Positions 34,826 to 44,380 of a stretch of DNA of 64,000 nucleotides are shown one piece after another. The translations under genes and the position numbers were made by a program. The notes under the pieces were generated by a model. The model did not search any database, was not told the DNA's origin, and saw only the letters and a list, made by a program, of their open reading frames with translations. The DNA is from Thiovibrio frasassiensis (GTDB lineage: Bacteria > Desulfobacterota > Desulfobulbia > Desulfobulbales > Desulfurivibrionaceae): the NCBI RefSeq assembly GCF_029607905.1, contig NZ_JAPHEH010000001.1:2695530-2759529 (forward strand), in the 5' to 3' direction. How positions within the stretch are numbered: the first letter of the stretch is position 1; the number at the start of each line of letters is the position of its first letter.

Positions 34826-36439
34826 TCAGGCCTCTTCACGTAACCAGCGGCGGACCAAATCCGCAGCCCGATCAGGATCGCTTTGGGCCAGGCGGTAAAT
34901 CCGCTCCTGGTCGGTGAGCCCACGAGGGGCAAGGGTAAAGTCTTCTTCCTCGACGACACCTTCGCCGACCGCAGGACCATGGCCGCCAAGCCTGGAGACG
35001 ATTCCGCCGGCGCGGGTCTCCATCTGTTTGGCGGCGAGAAGCTTCAAGAACGGCTTGACGACAAAGAGGATCACCAAAAACGCAACCAGCAGATAGACCA
35101 GGGGCATGGCCAGCCATTCCGTCATTGCCCGCCATTTTTCCATACTATCCACCTCCGGCTCAGGAACAGAGGAAAGGGCAAAGGGCAGACTCGCCACCTC
35201 CACCTGATCGCCCCGCTCTTCATTATAGCCAATGGCGTTTTTAACCAACTTGTCAAGATTCTGCATTTCCTCAGGGCTGCGCGCCTGGTATTTTAGACTT
35301 GTCTTCCCATCCTTGTCAACGCTCTTTTCGTAGGTACCATCGACCATAACCGCAATGGACAATTTTTTGACAGCCCCGCCCTTATCCTGAACATGTTTGG
35401 TCTGCTTGCTGATTTCATAATTACGGGTAACATTGTTCCGATTGTATCCGGCCGCGGCCGCACCACCCCCGCCACCCTCCTCGGCATAGGTAGCAAGCTC
35501 GCCCTTAACCCCCGGTATTCCTTCGGCATTGGCACCGCCACGTTGATCGTTTTCAGTGAGCATCTGTTCGCTGCGCACCACCTGAGCCTCGGGATCAAAG
35601 GTTTCCTCGGTCCGTTCAACCTTATTGAAATCGACATCCGCAGTGACCCGCGCCCTGACCCGATTGACACCAACCACTTCCTCCAGCATGGTTTCCACCT
35701 TCTGCCGCATGGTGTCTTCAATCTTTATCTGGTACTCCAACTGATTGCCGGTGAGGATCCCCTCGCCATCCCCCTGTTTCCGGTAGAGCAATCGACCGCT
35801 GGTATCAACCAGGGTGATATTTTCCGTGGTAAGCCCGGGAACCGCGCTGGCCACCAGATTGACAATACTCTGAATCTCATGTTGGTTGAGTTTTTCCCGG
35901 CCGCGCAAGCGGACACTGATCGAGGCGGTGGGAGGCTTTTCATCCTCGATGAACACCGACTCCTTGGGGGTGGCGATATGCACCCGGGCCTCGGTAACCT
36001 GCTGGAAAGTCCTGATGGTTCTGGCGAGCTCTCCCTGCAAGGCGCGCTGATAGTTCAAGCGCTGAACAAAATCGGTCTGGCCGAAGCTTGTCTCGTTGAA
36101 GATCTCAAATCCAACGCCGCCGCCCCTGGGCAACCCCTCGCCGGCCAGACTCAACCGGATCTCATACACCTGCGAGGCCGGAACCATGATGGCCCCGCCG
36201 TCCTCGGACAATTTATAGGGGATACGCTGATCCTTGAGTTTCGTCACCACCTCGCCGGCATCCTCCTGGGTCAGTCCGGAGAAGAGGACCTTGTAGGCGG
36301 TTTCCTTGCTGGCGGTGGTCAGGGTCAAGAGTCCGCCAACCACCACGGCAATCACCACGATTCCGAGAATCTTCTGGGTTATGCTCAGGCCCTTGACGAT
36401 GGAAGCGATCTGCTCAAGAATTTCTTTTGGGGTAGCCAT
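34826..36439 (-). CDS. fliF: Flagellar MS-ring protein FliF
   Basis: A 537-residue MS-ring subunit with two membrane segments (~22-42 and ~440-462), ring-building motifs in between (VLFSGLTQEDAGEVV, FGQTDFVQRLNYQRALQGEL) and a short C-terminal FliG-binding tail (YRLAQSDPDRAADLVRRWL). In the flgB operon. Confidence 0.96.
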   Translation of the reverse strand: MATPKEILEQIASIVKGLSITQKILGIVVIAVVVGGLLTLTTASKETAYKVLFSGLTQEDAGEVVTKLKDQRIPYKLSEDGGAIMVPASQVYEIRLSLAGEGLPRGGGVGFEIFNETSFGQTDFVQRLNYQRALQGELARTIRTFQQVTEARVHIATPKESVFIEDEKPPTASISVRLRGREKLNQHEIQSIVNLVASAVPGLTTENITLVDTSGRLLYRKQGDGEGILTGNQLEYQIKIEDTMRQKVETMLEEVVGVNRVRARVTADVDFNKVERTEETFDPEAQVVRSEQMLTENDQRGGANAEGIPGVKGELATYAEEGGGGGAAAAGYNRNNVTRNYEISKQTKHVQDKGGAVKKLSIAVMVDGTYEKSVDKDGKTSLKYQARSPEEMQNLDKLVKNAIGYNEERGDQVEVASLPFALSSVPEPEVDSMEKWRAMTEWLAMPLVYLLVAFLVILFVVKPFLKLLAAKQMETRAGGIVSRLGGHGPAVGEGVVEEEDFTLAPRGLTDQERIYRLAQSDPDRAADLVRRWLREEA

Positions 36440-36502
36440 GTTCTGTTCCTTTGCCTAAGAGTTTAGGCGCCGTTCCTGAATAACCATCACCGCTTTCGCT
36501 GC

Positions 36503-36527
36503 TTCGTTACGGCTCCTTACACCGTAA
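36503..36527. repeat. Hairpin between fliF and fliE sharing a 13-mer with the rpsP leader
   Basis: TTCGTTACGGCTC (36503-36515) is identical to part of the inverted repeat at 9908-9950, and TTACGG pairs with CCGTAA (36508-36513 with 36522-36527). Just after it the segment GCACTGCCGCCGTTA is nearly repeated (36528 onward). It interrupts an otherwise compact operon. Confidence 0.5.
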
Positions 36528-36576
36528 GCACTGCCGCCGTTAGCACTGCTGCCGCTCACGGCTTTCCATGCACCTG

Positions 36577-36876
36577 CTAAAGCTGCATTCTCATGATCTC
36601 GCGGTATGCATCAATAACCTTTTGCTGCACCTTGGTCATCATCCGAAAGGAAATGCCGGACTTTTCCATGGCGATCATGGTCTCATGAATATTGGCGTGT
36701 TCCCCGGCGGCAAGCCCTTTCACAAGCAGATCCGCCTCCTGGCTCTGGCCGTTGACCTCGGCAATAGAGCGGCTGAGGATCTCGGAAAACCCCGAACCGG
36801 AAACGCCTGGGGTTCCGGGCGACTTCAGCTGTGATGCCCCGGGCAGGGCTACCGGCTGCATGGTGATCTCTTTCAT
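36577..36876 (-). CDS. fliE: Flagellar hook-basal body protein FliE
   Basis: A 99-residue FliE, the adapter between MS ring and rod. The C-terminal FRMMTKVQQKVIDAYREIMRMQL is characteristic. GGAGG six to nine bases before ATG. Placed between flgC and fliF as usual. Confidence 0.94.
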   Translation of the reverse strand: MKEITMQPVALPGASQLKSPGTPGVSGSGFSEILSRSIAEVNGQSQEADLLVKGLAAGEHANIHETMIAMEKSGISFRMMTKVQQKVIDAYREIMRMQL

Positions 36877-36938
36877 CTATACTCCCTCCAGTTGCTCATG
36901 GTTTACTGGACAAATAACTTACATCCCGCTGGCAGATG

Positions 36939-37376
36939 CTACCTGGCGATCTCCAGGGCCTTAAGCGCCATGCTTTTGGCAGCATCCAGAGCCGTTACAT
37001 TCGCCTCATAGGAACGCTTTGCACTCATCATATCCACCATCTGCTCGGCCACGTTGACGTTGGGGAAACGGACGATCCCGTTACCATCGGCATCCGGATG
37101 GGAAGGATCATAAACCTCCTTAAAAGGCGCCTTGTCTTCCGAGATCCGCACCACCTCCACCTTGCGGAGGCGTTCGTTACTGGAATTGAGCGCGTCCTGA
37201 AAATTCACGCCCTCCAAAGGCTTGGCCGCGAAAACCACGGACTTGGCCTTATACGGTCCGCCTTCCATGGTCCGGGTGGTATTGGCGTTGGCCAGATTCA
37301 TGGCCGCGATATTGAGCCGAGCCCTCTCCGCCTTGAGAGCGGAGCCGCTGATCTGCATAGCTGTTAAGGTATCCAT
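36939..37376 (-). CDS. flgC: Flagellar proximal rod protein FlgC
   Basis: A 145-residue rod protein with N-terminal LNIAAMNLANANTTRT and C-terminal NVNVAEQMVDMMSAKRSYEA, the FlgC signature. Three bases after flgB. Confidence 0.95.
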   Translation of the reverse strand: MDTLTAMQISGSALKAERARLNIAAMNLANANTTRTMEGGPYKAKSVVFAAKPLEGVNFQDALNSSNERLRKVEVVRISEDKAPFKEVYDPSHPDADGNGIVRFPNVNVAEQMVDMMSAKRSYEANVTALDAAKSMALKALEIAR

Positions 37377-37379
37377 CCG

Positions 37380-37766
37380 TTATTTCCCTCCCTCGTCGAT
37401 GGCGTACCGCAAGCCATCGAATTTTTTCCCGATACTCTTGGCAAGCACCTGAAACATCAATTGGTTCTCAGCCATCTTCACCATCTCCTGATCCAGATCC
37501 ACCGGCCTTTTCTCATTGGCGAACTCCCTGGTTTTGCTGGCCTCCATGGCATCAAGCTGCATGTGCCCTTTATCGGTCCTCGCCAACTCACCCTGACCAG
37601 TCATCACACTCTGCATGACCTTGGCAAAATTAAAATCCTGACCCGTATAGCCCGGAGTTTCGAGGTTTGCGACATTGGACTGGATCAGCCCCTGCCGCTC
37701 CTGACGCAGGGTCAAGGCCTGACGCATGGTTTCGATATTGCCGCCGAACAATTTATTTATGGGCAT
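37380..37766 (-). CDS. flgB: Flagellar proximal rod protein FlgB
   Basis: A 128-residue rod protein: RQGLIQSNVANLETPGYTGQ near the N-terminus and MVKMAENQLMFQVLAKSIGK at the C-terminus. AGGAGG six bases before the ATG. First gene of the flgBC-fliEFGHIJ operon, under a sigma-54 promoter. Confidence 0.95.
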   Translation of the reverse strand: MPINKLFGGNIETMRQALTLRQERQGLIQSNVANLETPGYTGQDFNFAKVMQSVMTGQGELARTDKGHMQLDAMEASKTREFANEKRPVDLDQEMVKMAENQLMFQVLAKSIGKKFDGLRYAIDEGGK

Positions 37767-37807
37767 AGCTTCCTCCTTTTTTCAATCAAACAACCTGTCT
37801 GATTTTA

Positions 37808-37825
37808 ATGCAAAATTGATGCCAG
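37808..37825 (-). promoter_or_regulatory. Sigma-54 promoter of flgBC-fliEFGHIJ
   Basis: On the minus strand CTGGCAT, five bases, TTGCA; -24 GG at 37822-37823 and -12 GC at 37810-37811, 12 apart. About 45 bases before the flgB ATG. Confidence 0.85.
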
Positions 37826-38026
37826 AAACACAGACTCGTTGCCTGTTTTGGAGAAACAATGGCCACAATGTCCATTCCTAGAGCGAAGAAGAGAAAAAAA
37901 GAAGGATATGCCCGGGGAAAAACTTACGGAACCGGAGGAAGAAACAAACGACAACATCTTGAAATGAAAGAAAAAAAGAGACACGAAGAGTAAAACAGAT
38001 GATACTCCTCGGACAAAATAAAAAAT

Positions 38027-39478
38027 TTACTCGATTATGCCTTGGGAACGATATTCATGCAGTTTATTGCGCAGGGTGCGAACACTGATCCCGAGAATCT
38101 CGGCCGCATGTGTCCGATTATTGTCGTTTGCCTGTAAAGCCTGCAAGATCATTTGACGCTCAACCTCCCGCAAGGTTTGGGTCCCGATCTCCATGGCCGC
38201 CGAGGCATTGGCCGCTGCAACCGCAGAAGAGCCGGCAGGGGGAGTCGCCGCAGCGGCGGCGGATTCAAGCCTGGTGGGCGGCTCGACGTCGTCCCAGAAA
38301 TCCCAAAGTTCAAGCTCACCCCCCTGGGAAAGGAGCATGGCCCGCTCAATGAGGTTTTCCATCTCCCGCACATTCCCCGGCCAGTCATAATCCGCAAATC
38401 TGGCCCACACGGCGGAGGACGGCTTTTTCATCGGCTTACCGTATTGCGCGGCATACTTCTTAATAAAAAAGTCCACCAGCAACCCGACATCCTCCCTCCG
38501 CTCACGCAGAGGGGGCAGCTTGAGGGGGATAACGTTTAAGCGGTAGTAGAGATCCTGGCGGAAAGTGCCTTCCTTAACCGCTTGCGCAAGATCACGATTG
38601 GTGGTGGCCAGCACATGCACATCTATTTTACAGGGGGCTCTCCCTCCCAAACGATCCACCTCTTCCTCCTGGAGAACCCGCAGGAGCTTGGCCTGCAGAT
38701 GCACGGGGATCTCTCCGATCTCGTCCAACAGCAAGGTGCCGGTGTCAGCCAGCTCGAATTTCCCTTTCTTGGTGACAATGGCCCCGGTGAATGCCCCTTT
38801 CTCATGGCCGAAGAGCTCGCTTTCCAGAAGCCCTTCCGGCAGAGCGGCGCAGTTTAAGGCGACGAAGGGCCCGTTTCGCCGGTCGCTTTCATTATGGATA
38901 AAGCGGGCAAAAACTTCCTTGCCCGTCCCGGATTCGCCGAGGATGAGCACGGTGGCCTTGCTGGAGGCCACGCTTTTGGCCCGGGCCATGAGCTGCAGCA
39001 GTTTGGGGTTTTGGCCGATGATGGGTTTATCAAGGGCGACCGGCTCCCCGACCCTCTGCCCCAACGACTTGGCGCTTGGTTGCACCAGCCTGCGCTCAAG
39101 GGCAAAGACCCTGGCCACCGTTTCCTCAATGACCTCCACGGGGAACGGCTTCAAAAGATAATCAAAGGCCCCCTGCTTCATCGCCTCCACCGCGGTATCC
39201 ACCGTGGCAAACCCGGTCATGATCACCACCGGCAGCTCAGGGCAGAGCGCCTTGACCTGGCGCAAAAGCTCGAGGCCGTCCATGCCCGGCATCTTTATAT
39301 CCGTAACCACCAGATCAGGCCGCTGCCTGGCAATCATCTCCAGGGCCATCTGACCATTTTCCGCAACCGCGACCTCGTGCCCATTGCGGCTCAACGCCTC
39401 AAAAAGGGCAACGCGCATATTCTGCTCATCGTCCACGATCAATATCTTCTGCGTCTGTTCAGGCATCGATTCTGGCAT
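38027..39478 (-). CDS. Sigma-54 response regulator, FlrC-like
   Basis: A 483-residue NtrC-type activator. Receiver domain with phospho-acceptor Asp60 (VVTDIKMPG) and acidic pocket VDDE; AAA+ core with Walker A GESGTGKE, sigma-54 contact loop GAFTGA and Walker B DEIGEI; Fis-type helix-turn-helix at the C-terminus (RTHAAEILGISVRTLRNKL). It would activate the three sigma-54 flagellar promoters. It overlaps the kinase gene; the ATG four codons downstream is an equal start candidate. Confidence 0.92.
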   Translation of the reverse strand: MPESMPEQTQKILIVDDEQNMRVALFEALSRNGHEVAVAENGQMALEMIARQRPDLVVTDIKMPGMDGLELLRQVKALCPELPVVIMTGFATVDTAVEAMKQGAFDYLLKPFPVEVIEETVARVFALERRLVQPSAKSLGQRVGEPVALDKPIIGQNPKLLQLMARAKSVASSKATVLILGESGTGKEVFARFIHNESDRRNGPFVALNCAALPEGLLESELFGHEKGAFTGAIVTKKGKFELADTGTLLLDEIGEIPVHLQAKLLRVLQEEEVDRLGGRAPCKIDVHVLATTNRDLAQAVKEGTFRQDLYYRLNVIPLKLPPLRERREDVGLLVDFFIKKYAAQYGKPMKKPSSAVWARFADYDWPGNVREMENLIERAMLLSQGGELELWDFWDDVEPPTRLESAAAAATPPAGSSAVAAANASAAMEIGTQTLREVERQMILQALQANDNNRTHAAEILGISVRTLRNKLHEYRSQGIIE

Positions 39479-40643
39479 CTTTTTTTCGACTGGTTTTTCT
39501 TGCCGGCCCGGACTTCGCAGGCAACAGCACCCTAAAGGTTGCGCCCTGGCCCGGTTCGCTTTCTACCTCGATCAATCCATGATGCGCCTCGGCAATGGCA
39601 TGGCTGATAGCCAAACCCAAACCGCGATTCCTGCCCTTGGTCGAGAAAAAGGGATCAAAAATCTTCTGCAGGTTTTCCGGAGCAATTCCCTCCCCGCGAT
39701 CCCGCACCCTGATTTCCACCAGAGGACCGTGCTCCCTGTCCGGCGGCAGCGTCCGCAAGCCCAAGGAAAACGTGCCGCCCACCGGCATACTCTCAATGGC
39801 ATTCAGCCCGAGATTCAGCAGGAGCTGCGCCAGCAGGGTTTCGTCTCCGAGGATATATGCCTGCTCCCCGTCAATCCGGGTGTCCATGAGTATACCATGC
39901 TCTCCGGCCATTTCACGGAGAGTTTCCATACTTTTCTTGAGGAGCGCGACCATATCCAGCTCCTGCATCCGCGGCAACGGGAACCTGAAAAAGGTCATAA
40001 AATTATCCAGCAGATGATGCATACTCCGCACCGCCCCCAGCATCCGGCCGACAACCCGCTCATTGTCAGGGTCTCCCGCCAGCTCCCGCCTGAGAATCGA
40101 GGCATACAGCTCAAGACTGCCCAAGGGATTTTTTAATTCCTGCCCCATGGCCTCGGCCATCTCCTGCATGGCGGCAAAGCGCTTGTTCCGATCAAGATGC
40201 ATCTCCATCATGGCCGGAAAGGTCACATCCTCTAAAGAAAGGAAAAAACCGGAGACATGCAGAAATGGACTTTGCAGATCATTGCGGCTGATGAGAATGC
40301 AGCGCTTTTCCACCCCCCCGACCGAAGCCGGCATCTCACAGAGCAACCGCCCCCCGGAAAGACTTAAGGCGGCCAGTTCCTGCGTCAGGCCGAATTTTTG
40401 GGAGAGCAACCCCCAGCAGGTTTTATTCTGCAGGGATGAGCCGGTAAGACCGAGAAGCTGGGAGCCCTTCTGGTTTACCGCCAGCAGATTCCCTTGCCGG
40501 TCAGCAAGCAAAATCCCGCCCGGCAGACTTTCAATCATGGCAAAAAAGAATTCCCGCAGATGCTCGGGGGTATCAAAGGTCGCCTGGGCCATCAGACGCT
40601 CCGACCCGGGCAACATCTTCCGCTCATCGTCTTCACCGGCCAC
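39459..40643 (-). CDS. FlrB-like sensor kinase lacking the phospho-acceptor histidine
   Basis: A 394-residue soluble PAS-kinase. PAS domain ~28-140; dimerisation helix at ~155-185 reads AMGQELKNPLGSLELY where such kinases have AHEIRNPLG, so the conserved His is Gln168 (codon CAG, 40140-40142). The ATPase domain looks intact: N box NLGLNAIESM, G1 RDRGEGI, F box DPFFSTK, G2 RGLGLAIS. No membrane segment. GTG start overlaps the TPR gene end. It may still act as a phosphatase or scaffold for the FlrC-like partner, or use another acceptor. Confidence 0.88.
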   Translation of the reverse strand: MAGEDDERKMLPGSERLMAQATFDTPEHLREFFFAMIESLPGGILLADRQGNLLAVNQKGSQLLGLTGSSLQNKTCWGLLSQKFGLTQELAALSLSGGRLLCEMPASVGGVEKRCILISRNDLQSPFLHVSGFFLSLEDVTFPAMMEMHLDRNKRFAAMQEMAEAMGQELKNPLGSLELYASILRRELAGDPDNERVVGRMLGAVRSMHHLLDNFMTFFRFPLPRMQELDMVALLKKSMETLREMAGEHGILMDTRIDGEQAYILGDETLLAQLLLNLGLNAIESMPVGGTFSLGLRTLPPDREHGPLVEIRVRDRGEGIAPENLQKIFDPFFSTKGRNRGLGLAISHAIAEAHHGLIEVESEPGQGATFRVLLPAKSGPARKTSRKKDARIDA

Positions 40644-42720
40644 CCATCCTCGGTTTTCTGTCCAGATCGATCTCGATCTGGTTCAGGATGTTTTTCGCTT
40701 TTTTCTTGAGCAGTTCGTCCGGCCCGGCCTGCGCCTTCTGGAGATGTCCACGCCCCTTTTCCATTTCCCTGGCCTTGCGGTACAGATCCCCCAACTGCAG
40801 ATGGATCTGTTGAGCAGCCTTGCTCTCCTTCGGCATCCCCCCGTTGACTCCGGCCAGGTAGGCATCCATGGCCGCCTTGACCTCCTGCTGCCCGAGCAGG
40901 CCATCACCGAAGACCCGGTACCACCCCTGCAACGCTTCCGGCTCCAGCCATTGCTTCTGCCGGGAACGGGAAAGAACCTCAACCCCCTCACCATAAAGAC
41001 CGAGACTGGCCAGCATCCGCAGACGCGCCTCCACATAGACCTTTATTTTCGGCGGCACAGGCGAAGCGGCGGTTGCCTTGGCATAGTAGGCAAGAGCCTC
41101 TTTCTTTTTCCCCTGAAGCTCATTGAGCTTGCCGGTCAAGTAATCGAATTCCCCGAGATACTCCGTATCCTTATAAATGGTCTGGACGTAACGCAGGACC
41201 CTCTCGGCGGCGGCCAGATTTTTCAGGCGCAGATAGACCTCGGTCCTCCGGCTGTAGAGATCGGCCTTGTCATCATCGGACAGAGGCAGCCCCTGAGCCC
41301 GGAAATAAACGACGGAGGCCTGGTCAAGAAGGGACAACGACTCAAGCGCCTGTCCGACCAGATAGAGAAAACGTCCGTTGTCCAAACCGCCGACATGTCG
41401 ATGTTGCGCGAGATACAATTGATAGAGTTTGTCGTATTCTTTCCGCGCCAGATATCCTTCGCCAAGATAGTTGAGAATCTTGCCGGAAAAATTTTCCTTT
41501 TTCCCGTCGGCTAGCCCCACCTTTTCATGCTGCAGATAGCTCCAACCAAGATCTGCCGCAGAATTGGTGTCATTCCGGGCCTGATAGCGAAGAAAGAGCG
41601 CGCGCCGGGCATCCTGAGTAATCGCTTCGTCCGGGTACGCCTCGATCACGGCCAAAAACGGCTTGTCCCCCTCCGGATCTTTCAGATCCGAAGCCTGTTG
41701 TCCCTTAACCGTTCTCCGCTCGGGACTATCCATGGACTCAGCCCGCCTAAACCGGGCAAGAAGAGCGATCCGCCCCTCAACCGTGCTATCTTCAAGAATC
41801 CGTTCATAAAGCTTGAGAGCCGTCAGCCCATCCCCTCCGCGCAGATAACTCTCTCCCAACTCAAAAAGGATCTCCCCCCTGTCGGGCGGGTTCTCGGCAA
41901 GATTCAGATAATGAAACAGGGATCTCCGGGCGTCCTCCTCCTTACCCAAGCGCAGATAGACAAAACCAAGCTTGCGCAACAGATCAGGATTCCGGTGGTG
42001 ATAGTCGGGATATTTCTCAAATAGCCTGGCAAAGGTTTGCAATGCCCCGACAGGGTCCTTGCTGGCGGCCATGATCTCCCCCAAGCCCATGAGGGCCTTG
42101 GCCTTGATATCTTCGCTTCCCGACTCAGAGACCTTCTTATAGATATCCAAGGCTTCGGCCACCCTGCCAACGGCAAACAAGGTATCAGCCTGCGCAAGTA
42201 ACACTTGATCCCGCAGAGGAGAATCGGGATAGCGCTGGAGGAAGAGTTTGAAATAGATGAGCGCCTCACGGTAAAAACGCATGCGGTAATGGGCGTAGCC
42301 GACCTCGAAATACGCCTCCGGAGCTCTTTTTGCCTTTGAAAAATCAGCGCCATACCTCCGAAAGATATCGCGAACCCTGTCCCACTGAGGAACTGCGCTG
42401 TTGGCCGTCAGCTGCTTGAGGTTTTGCGCTGCCAACCAGAGCGCCTCCTCGGCCTGCTCTGTTCCACGGAATTTTTCGTAGTAGCGCAGATAAGCGGAGG
42501 AAGCCTTTGCCAGATCCCCAGCCTGTACCGCATCCACCGCTTCCTGCCAGACCTGGGTCGGGGTCTCGACGGGCACCGCCGCTTGGGCGGGGGGAGGCGG
42601 CACACCCGCTTCCTGGGCCCAGACCGGTACGGGCCGAACCCCTCCCCACAAAAGGGTCAGCCCGAAGAGCAAGCAGAGCGGCAGGGCATGAAGCGAAAGG
42701 GATAAACGGATATTTTTCAT
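40633..42720 (-). CDS. Exported TPR-repeat protein in flagellar regulatory operon
   Basis: A 695-residue protein. ATG at 42718-42720 opens a Sec signal (MKNIRLSLSLHALPLCLLFG, cleavage likely after VWA near 35), then a proline-rich linker and many TPR units (~50-680) similar to BamD/tol-pal-system TPRs, such as RYPDSPLRDQVLLAQADTLF. Periplasmic scaffold by inference. It lies between the FlrA-like and FlrB-like genes and overlaps the latter, so it is probably linked to flagellar control or assembly. Confidence 0.82.
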   Translation of the reverse strand: MKNIRLSLSLHALPLCLLFGLTLLWGGVRPVPVWAQEAGVPPPPAQAAVPVETPTQVWQEAVDAVQAGDLAKASSAYLRYYEKFRGTEQAEEALWLAAQNLKQLTANSAVPQWDRVRDIFRRYGADFSKAKRAPEAYFEVGYAHYRMRFYREALIYFKLFLQRYPDSPLRDQVLLAQADTLFAVGRVAEALDIYKKVSESGSEDIKAKALMGLGEIMAASKDPVGALQTFARLFEKYPDYHHRNPDLLRKLGFVYLRLGKEEDARRSLFHYLNLAENPPDRGEILFELGESYLRGGDGLTALKLYERILEDSTVEGRIALLARFRRAESMDSPERRTVKGQQASDLKDPEGDKPFLAVIEAYPDEAITQDARRALFLRYQARNDTNSAADLGWSYLQHEKVGLADGKKENFSGKILNYLGEGYLARKEYDKLYQLYLAQHRHVGGLDNGRFLYLVGQALESLSLLDQASVVYFRAQGLPLSDDDKADLYSRRTEVYLRLKNLAAAERVLRYVQTIYKDTEYLGEFDYLTGKLNELQGKKKEALAYYAKATAASPVPPKIKVYVEARLRMLASLGLYGEGVEVLSRSRQKQWLEPEALQGWYRVFGDGLLGQQEVKAAMDAYLAGVNGGMPKESKAAQQIHLQLGDLYRKAREMEKGRGHLQKAQAGPDELLKKKAKNILNQIEIDLDRKPRMGGR

Positions 42721-42801
42721 GATTTCTTTCACGGGAGTCGGGGACAAGCGTTGTTGCCTCTTCCCAGTAAAGGTCCCAAAGAGAAGAAGCACACCCTTTT
42801 T

Positions 42802-44184
42802 CTACGCCTCGGCAGAAGACGAAACCAACTTGAATCGTTTCATCTTCTCAATAAGAGTAGTCCGGTTCACATGCAAAAGCTTGGCAGCCCTGTTCTTGAC
42901 CCAGCCCGTCTGTTCAAGAGCTTGCAGAATCAAGCGCTTCTCAAATTCAGCCAAGACCGCATTGAGGAAAAACCCCTCTTCGGGAAGCTCCTCGAACTGC
43001 TCAAGCGGAGCGACTCCGCCTTCAAGCAAGCGCTCCGGCAGATCAGCCGCACACAGGGTATCACTGCCCGCGAGTATCACCATGCGCTCCAGCATGTTTT
43101 CAAGCTCCCGAACATTGCCGGGCCAACCATAGCGGCCGAAGCGAGCCATAACCTCATCGCCCACCCCCTTGATTTTTTTCTTCCGGAGGCGATTGAATCT
43201 CGCGACGAAATGCTCGACCAACAGAGGGATATCTTGAAGCCGCTCACGCAGAGGAGGTGCCTCGATGGGAATAACATTGAGGCGATAGTACAGATCTTCC
43301 CGAAAACGTCCGGCCTCGACCTCCTGTTCCAGGTCGCGGTTGGTCGCGGCAACCACCCGAAAATCCGAGCTGATGGTTTTGGTGCCGCCGATCCGCTCAA
43401 ACTCTTTTTCCTGGAGTACCCGCAACAGTTTCACCTGAAGCATGGGGCTCATTTCGGAAATCTCGTCAAGAAAAACCGTGCCCCCGTTGGCCAATTCAAA
43501 ACGACCAAGCCGGGTGCGGATGGCATGGGTAAAAGCCCCTTTTTCATGGCCAAACAGCTCGCTTTCCAACAGCTCCCCAGGGATAGCCCCGCAATTGACG
43601 GGGACAAAAGGACCGGTGCCGCGCACCCCTTCATAATGAAGGGCTTGGGCGATAAGCTCTTTGCCGGTGCCGGACTCACCCCGAACCAAAACGGTGGTTT
43701 CGGCATCGCATACTTTTTTGATCAGGGAGAAAACATGCCGCATGGCGCTGCTGTTGCCAATGATGGCGGCACATCCCTTCGTAGTCTTTGTCTGGGGCTC
43801 ATCAGTCGAAGAGATATGGCGACGCACTCCCGCCTTGTCCAGAGCTGCATCGAGGCGGCTATTACTCACCGGCGCTTCAAGATAATCGATAGCCCCTGCC
43901 TGCAAGGCGACAACCGCGTCAGTAACCGAGGGCTCGCTTGCCGCCACAAGAACCGCCGCCGAAGAGGCGGCATCCTGAAGTTCGTCAAGAAAAGAAGCAT
44001 GGGGTTGCAGCGAAGAGACCGCCAGGAGAATCGCCTGACACTGGTTTGCTTCAAGCCAGCGCCGAGCTTCCGCCTCGGAACGGACAAGAACCAGGGGGAG
44101 CTCTTTTTTCTGAAGAGCTTTGACCAGCTCGGCAGAACGGCCGGAAGAATCAAGAAGCAGGAGGAGCAGGGGATTGTGCGTCAT
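42802..44184 (-). CDS. Sigma-54 activator, FlrA/FleQ-like, with degenerate receiver
   Basis: A 460-residue activator. The N-terminal receiver-like domain (~1-120) lacks the phospho-acceptor Asp (AILLAVSS at that strand), as in FleQ/FlrA. AAA+ core: Walker A GESGTGKE (169-176), Walker B FLDEISEM; the sigma-54 contact loop reads GAFTHA with His220 (codon 43525-43527) in place of the second Gly. C-terminal Fis-type HTH ([20 protein letters not shown]). Likely the top regulator of the flagellar cascade. Expressed from its own sigma-70 type promoter. Confidence 0.88.
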   Translation of the reverse strand: MTHNPLLLLLLDSSGRSAELVKALQKKELPLVLVRSEAEARRWLEANQCQAILLAVSSLQPHASFLDELQDAASSAAVLVAASEPSVTDAVVALQAGAIDYLEAPVSNSRLDAALDKAGVRRHISSTDEPQTKTTKGCAAIIGNSSAMRHVFSLIKKVCDAETTVLVRGESGTGKELIAQALHYEGVRGTGPFVPVNCGAIPGELLESELFGHEKGAFTHAIRTRLGRFELANGGTVFLDEISEMSPMLQVKLLRVLQEKEFERIGGTKTISSDFRVVAATNRDLEQEVEAGRFREDLYYRLNVIPIEAPPLRERLQDIPLLVEHFVARFNRLRKKKIKGVGDEVMARFGRYGWPGNVRELENMLERMVILAGSDTLCAADLPERLLEGGVAPLEQFEELPEEGFFLNAVLAEFEKRLILQALEQTGWVKNRAAKLLHVNRTTLIEKMKRFKLVSSSAEA

Positions 44185-44240
44185 ACCACCTTCATGAATT
44201 TATCATTTTCTTTTAATAAATTTCAGAGCTTATGTTCTTT

Positions 44241-44270
44241 TGTATACATTATTCAGAAAAAAAGTGTCAA
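44241..44270 (-). promoter_or_regulatory. Sigma-70 type promoter of the FlrA-like gene
   Basis: On the minus strand TTGACA (44265-44270), 18-base spacer, TATACA (44241-44246), 57 bases before the ATG, in an AT-rich divergent region. On the plus strand an extended -10 TGCTATATT occurs at 44283-44291 and could serve ftsE. Confidence 0.65.
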
Positions 44271-44380
44271 TTTTTTTTCACATGCTATATTTTATCAATA
44301 ATTATTAAATTGTTATGTATTATTATGGCCTAGGCACCATTCGGAGGGTCTCCCTTCGTCCGAGAAAAAAAGGTTTTCCC

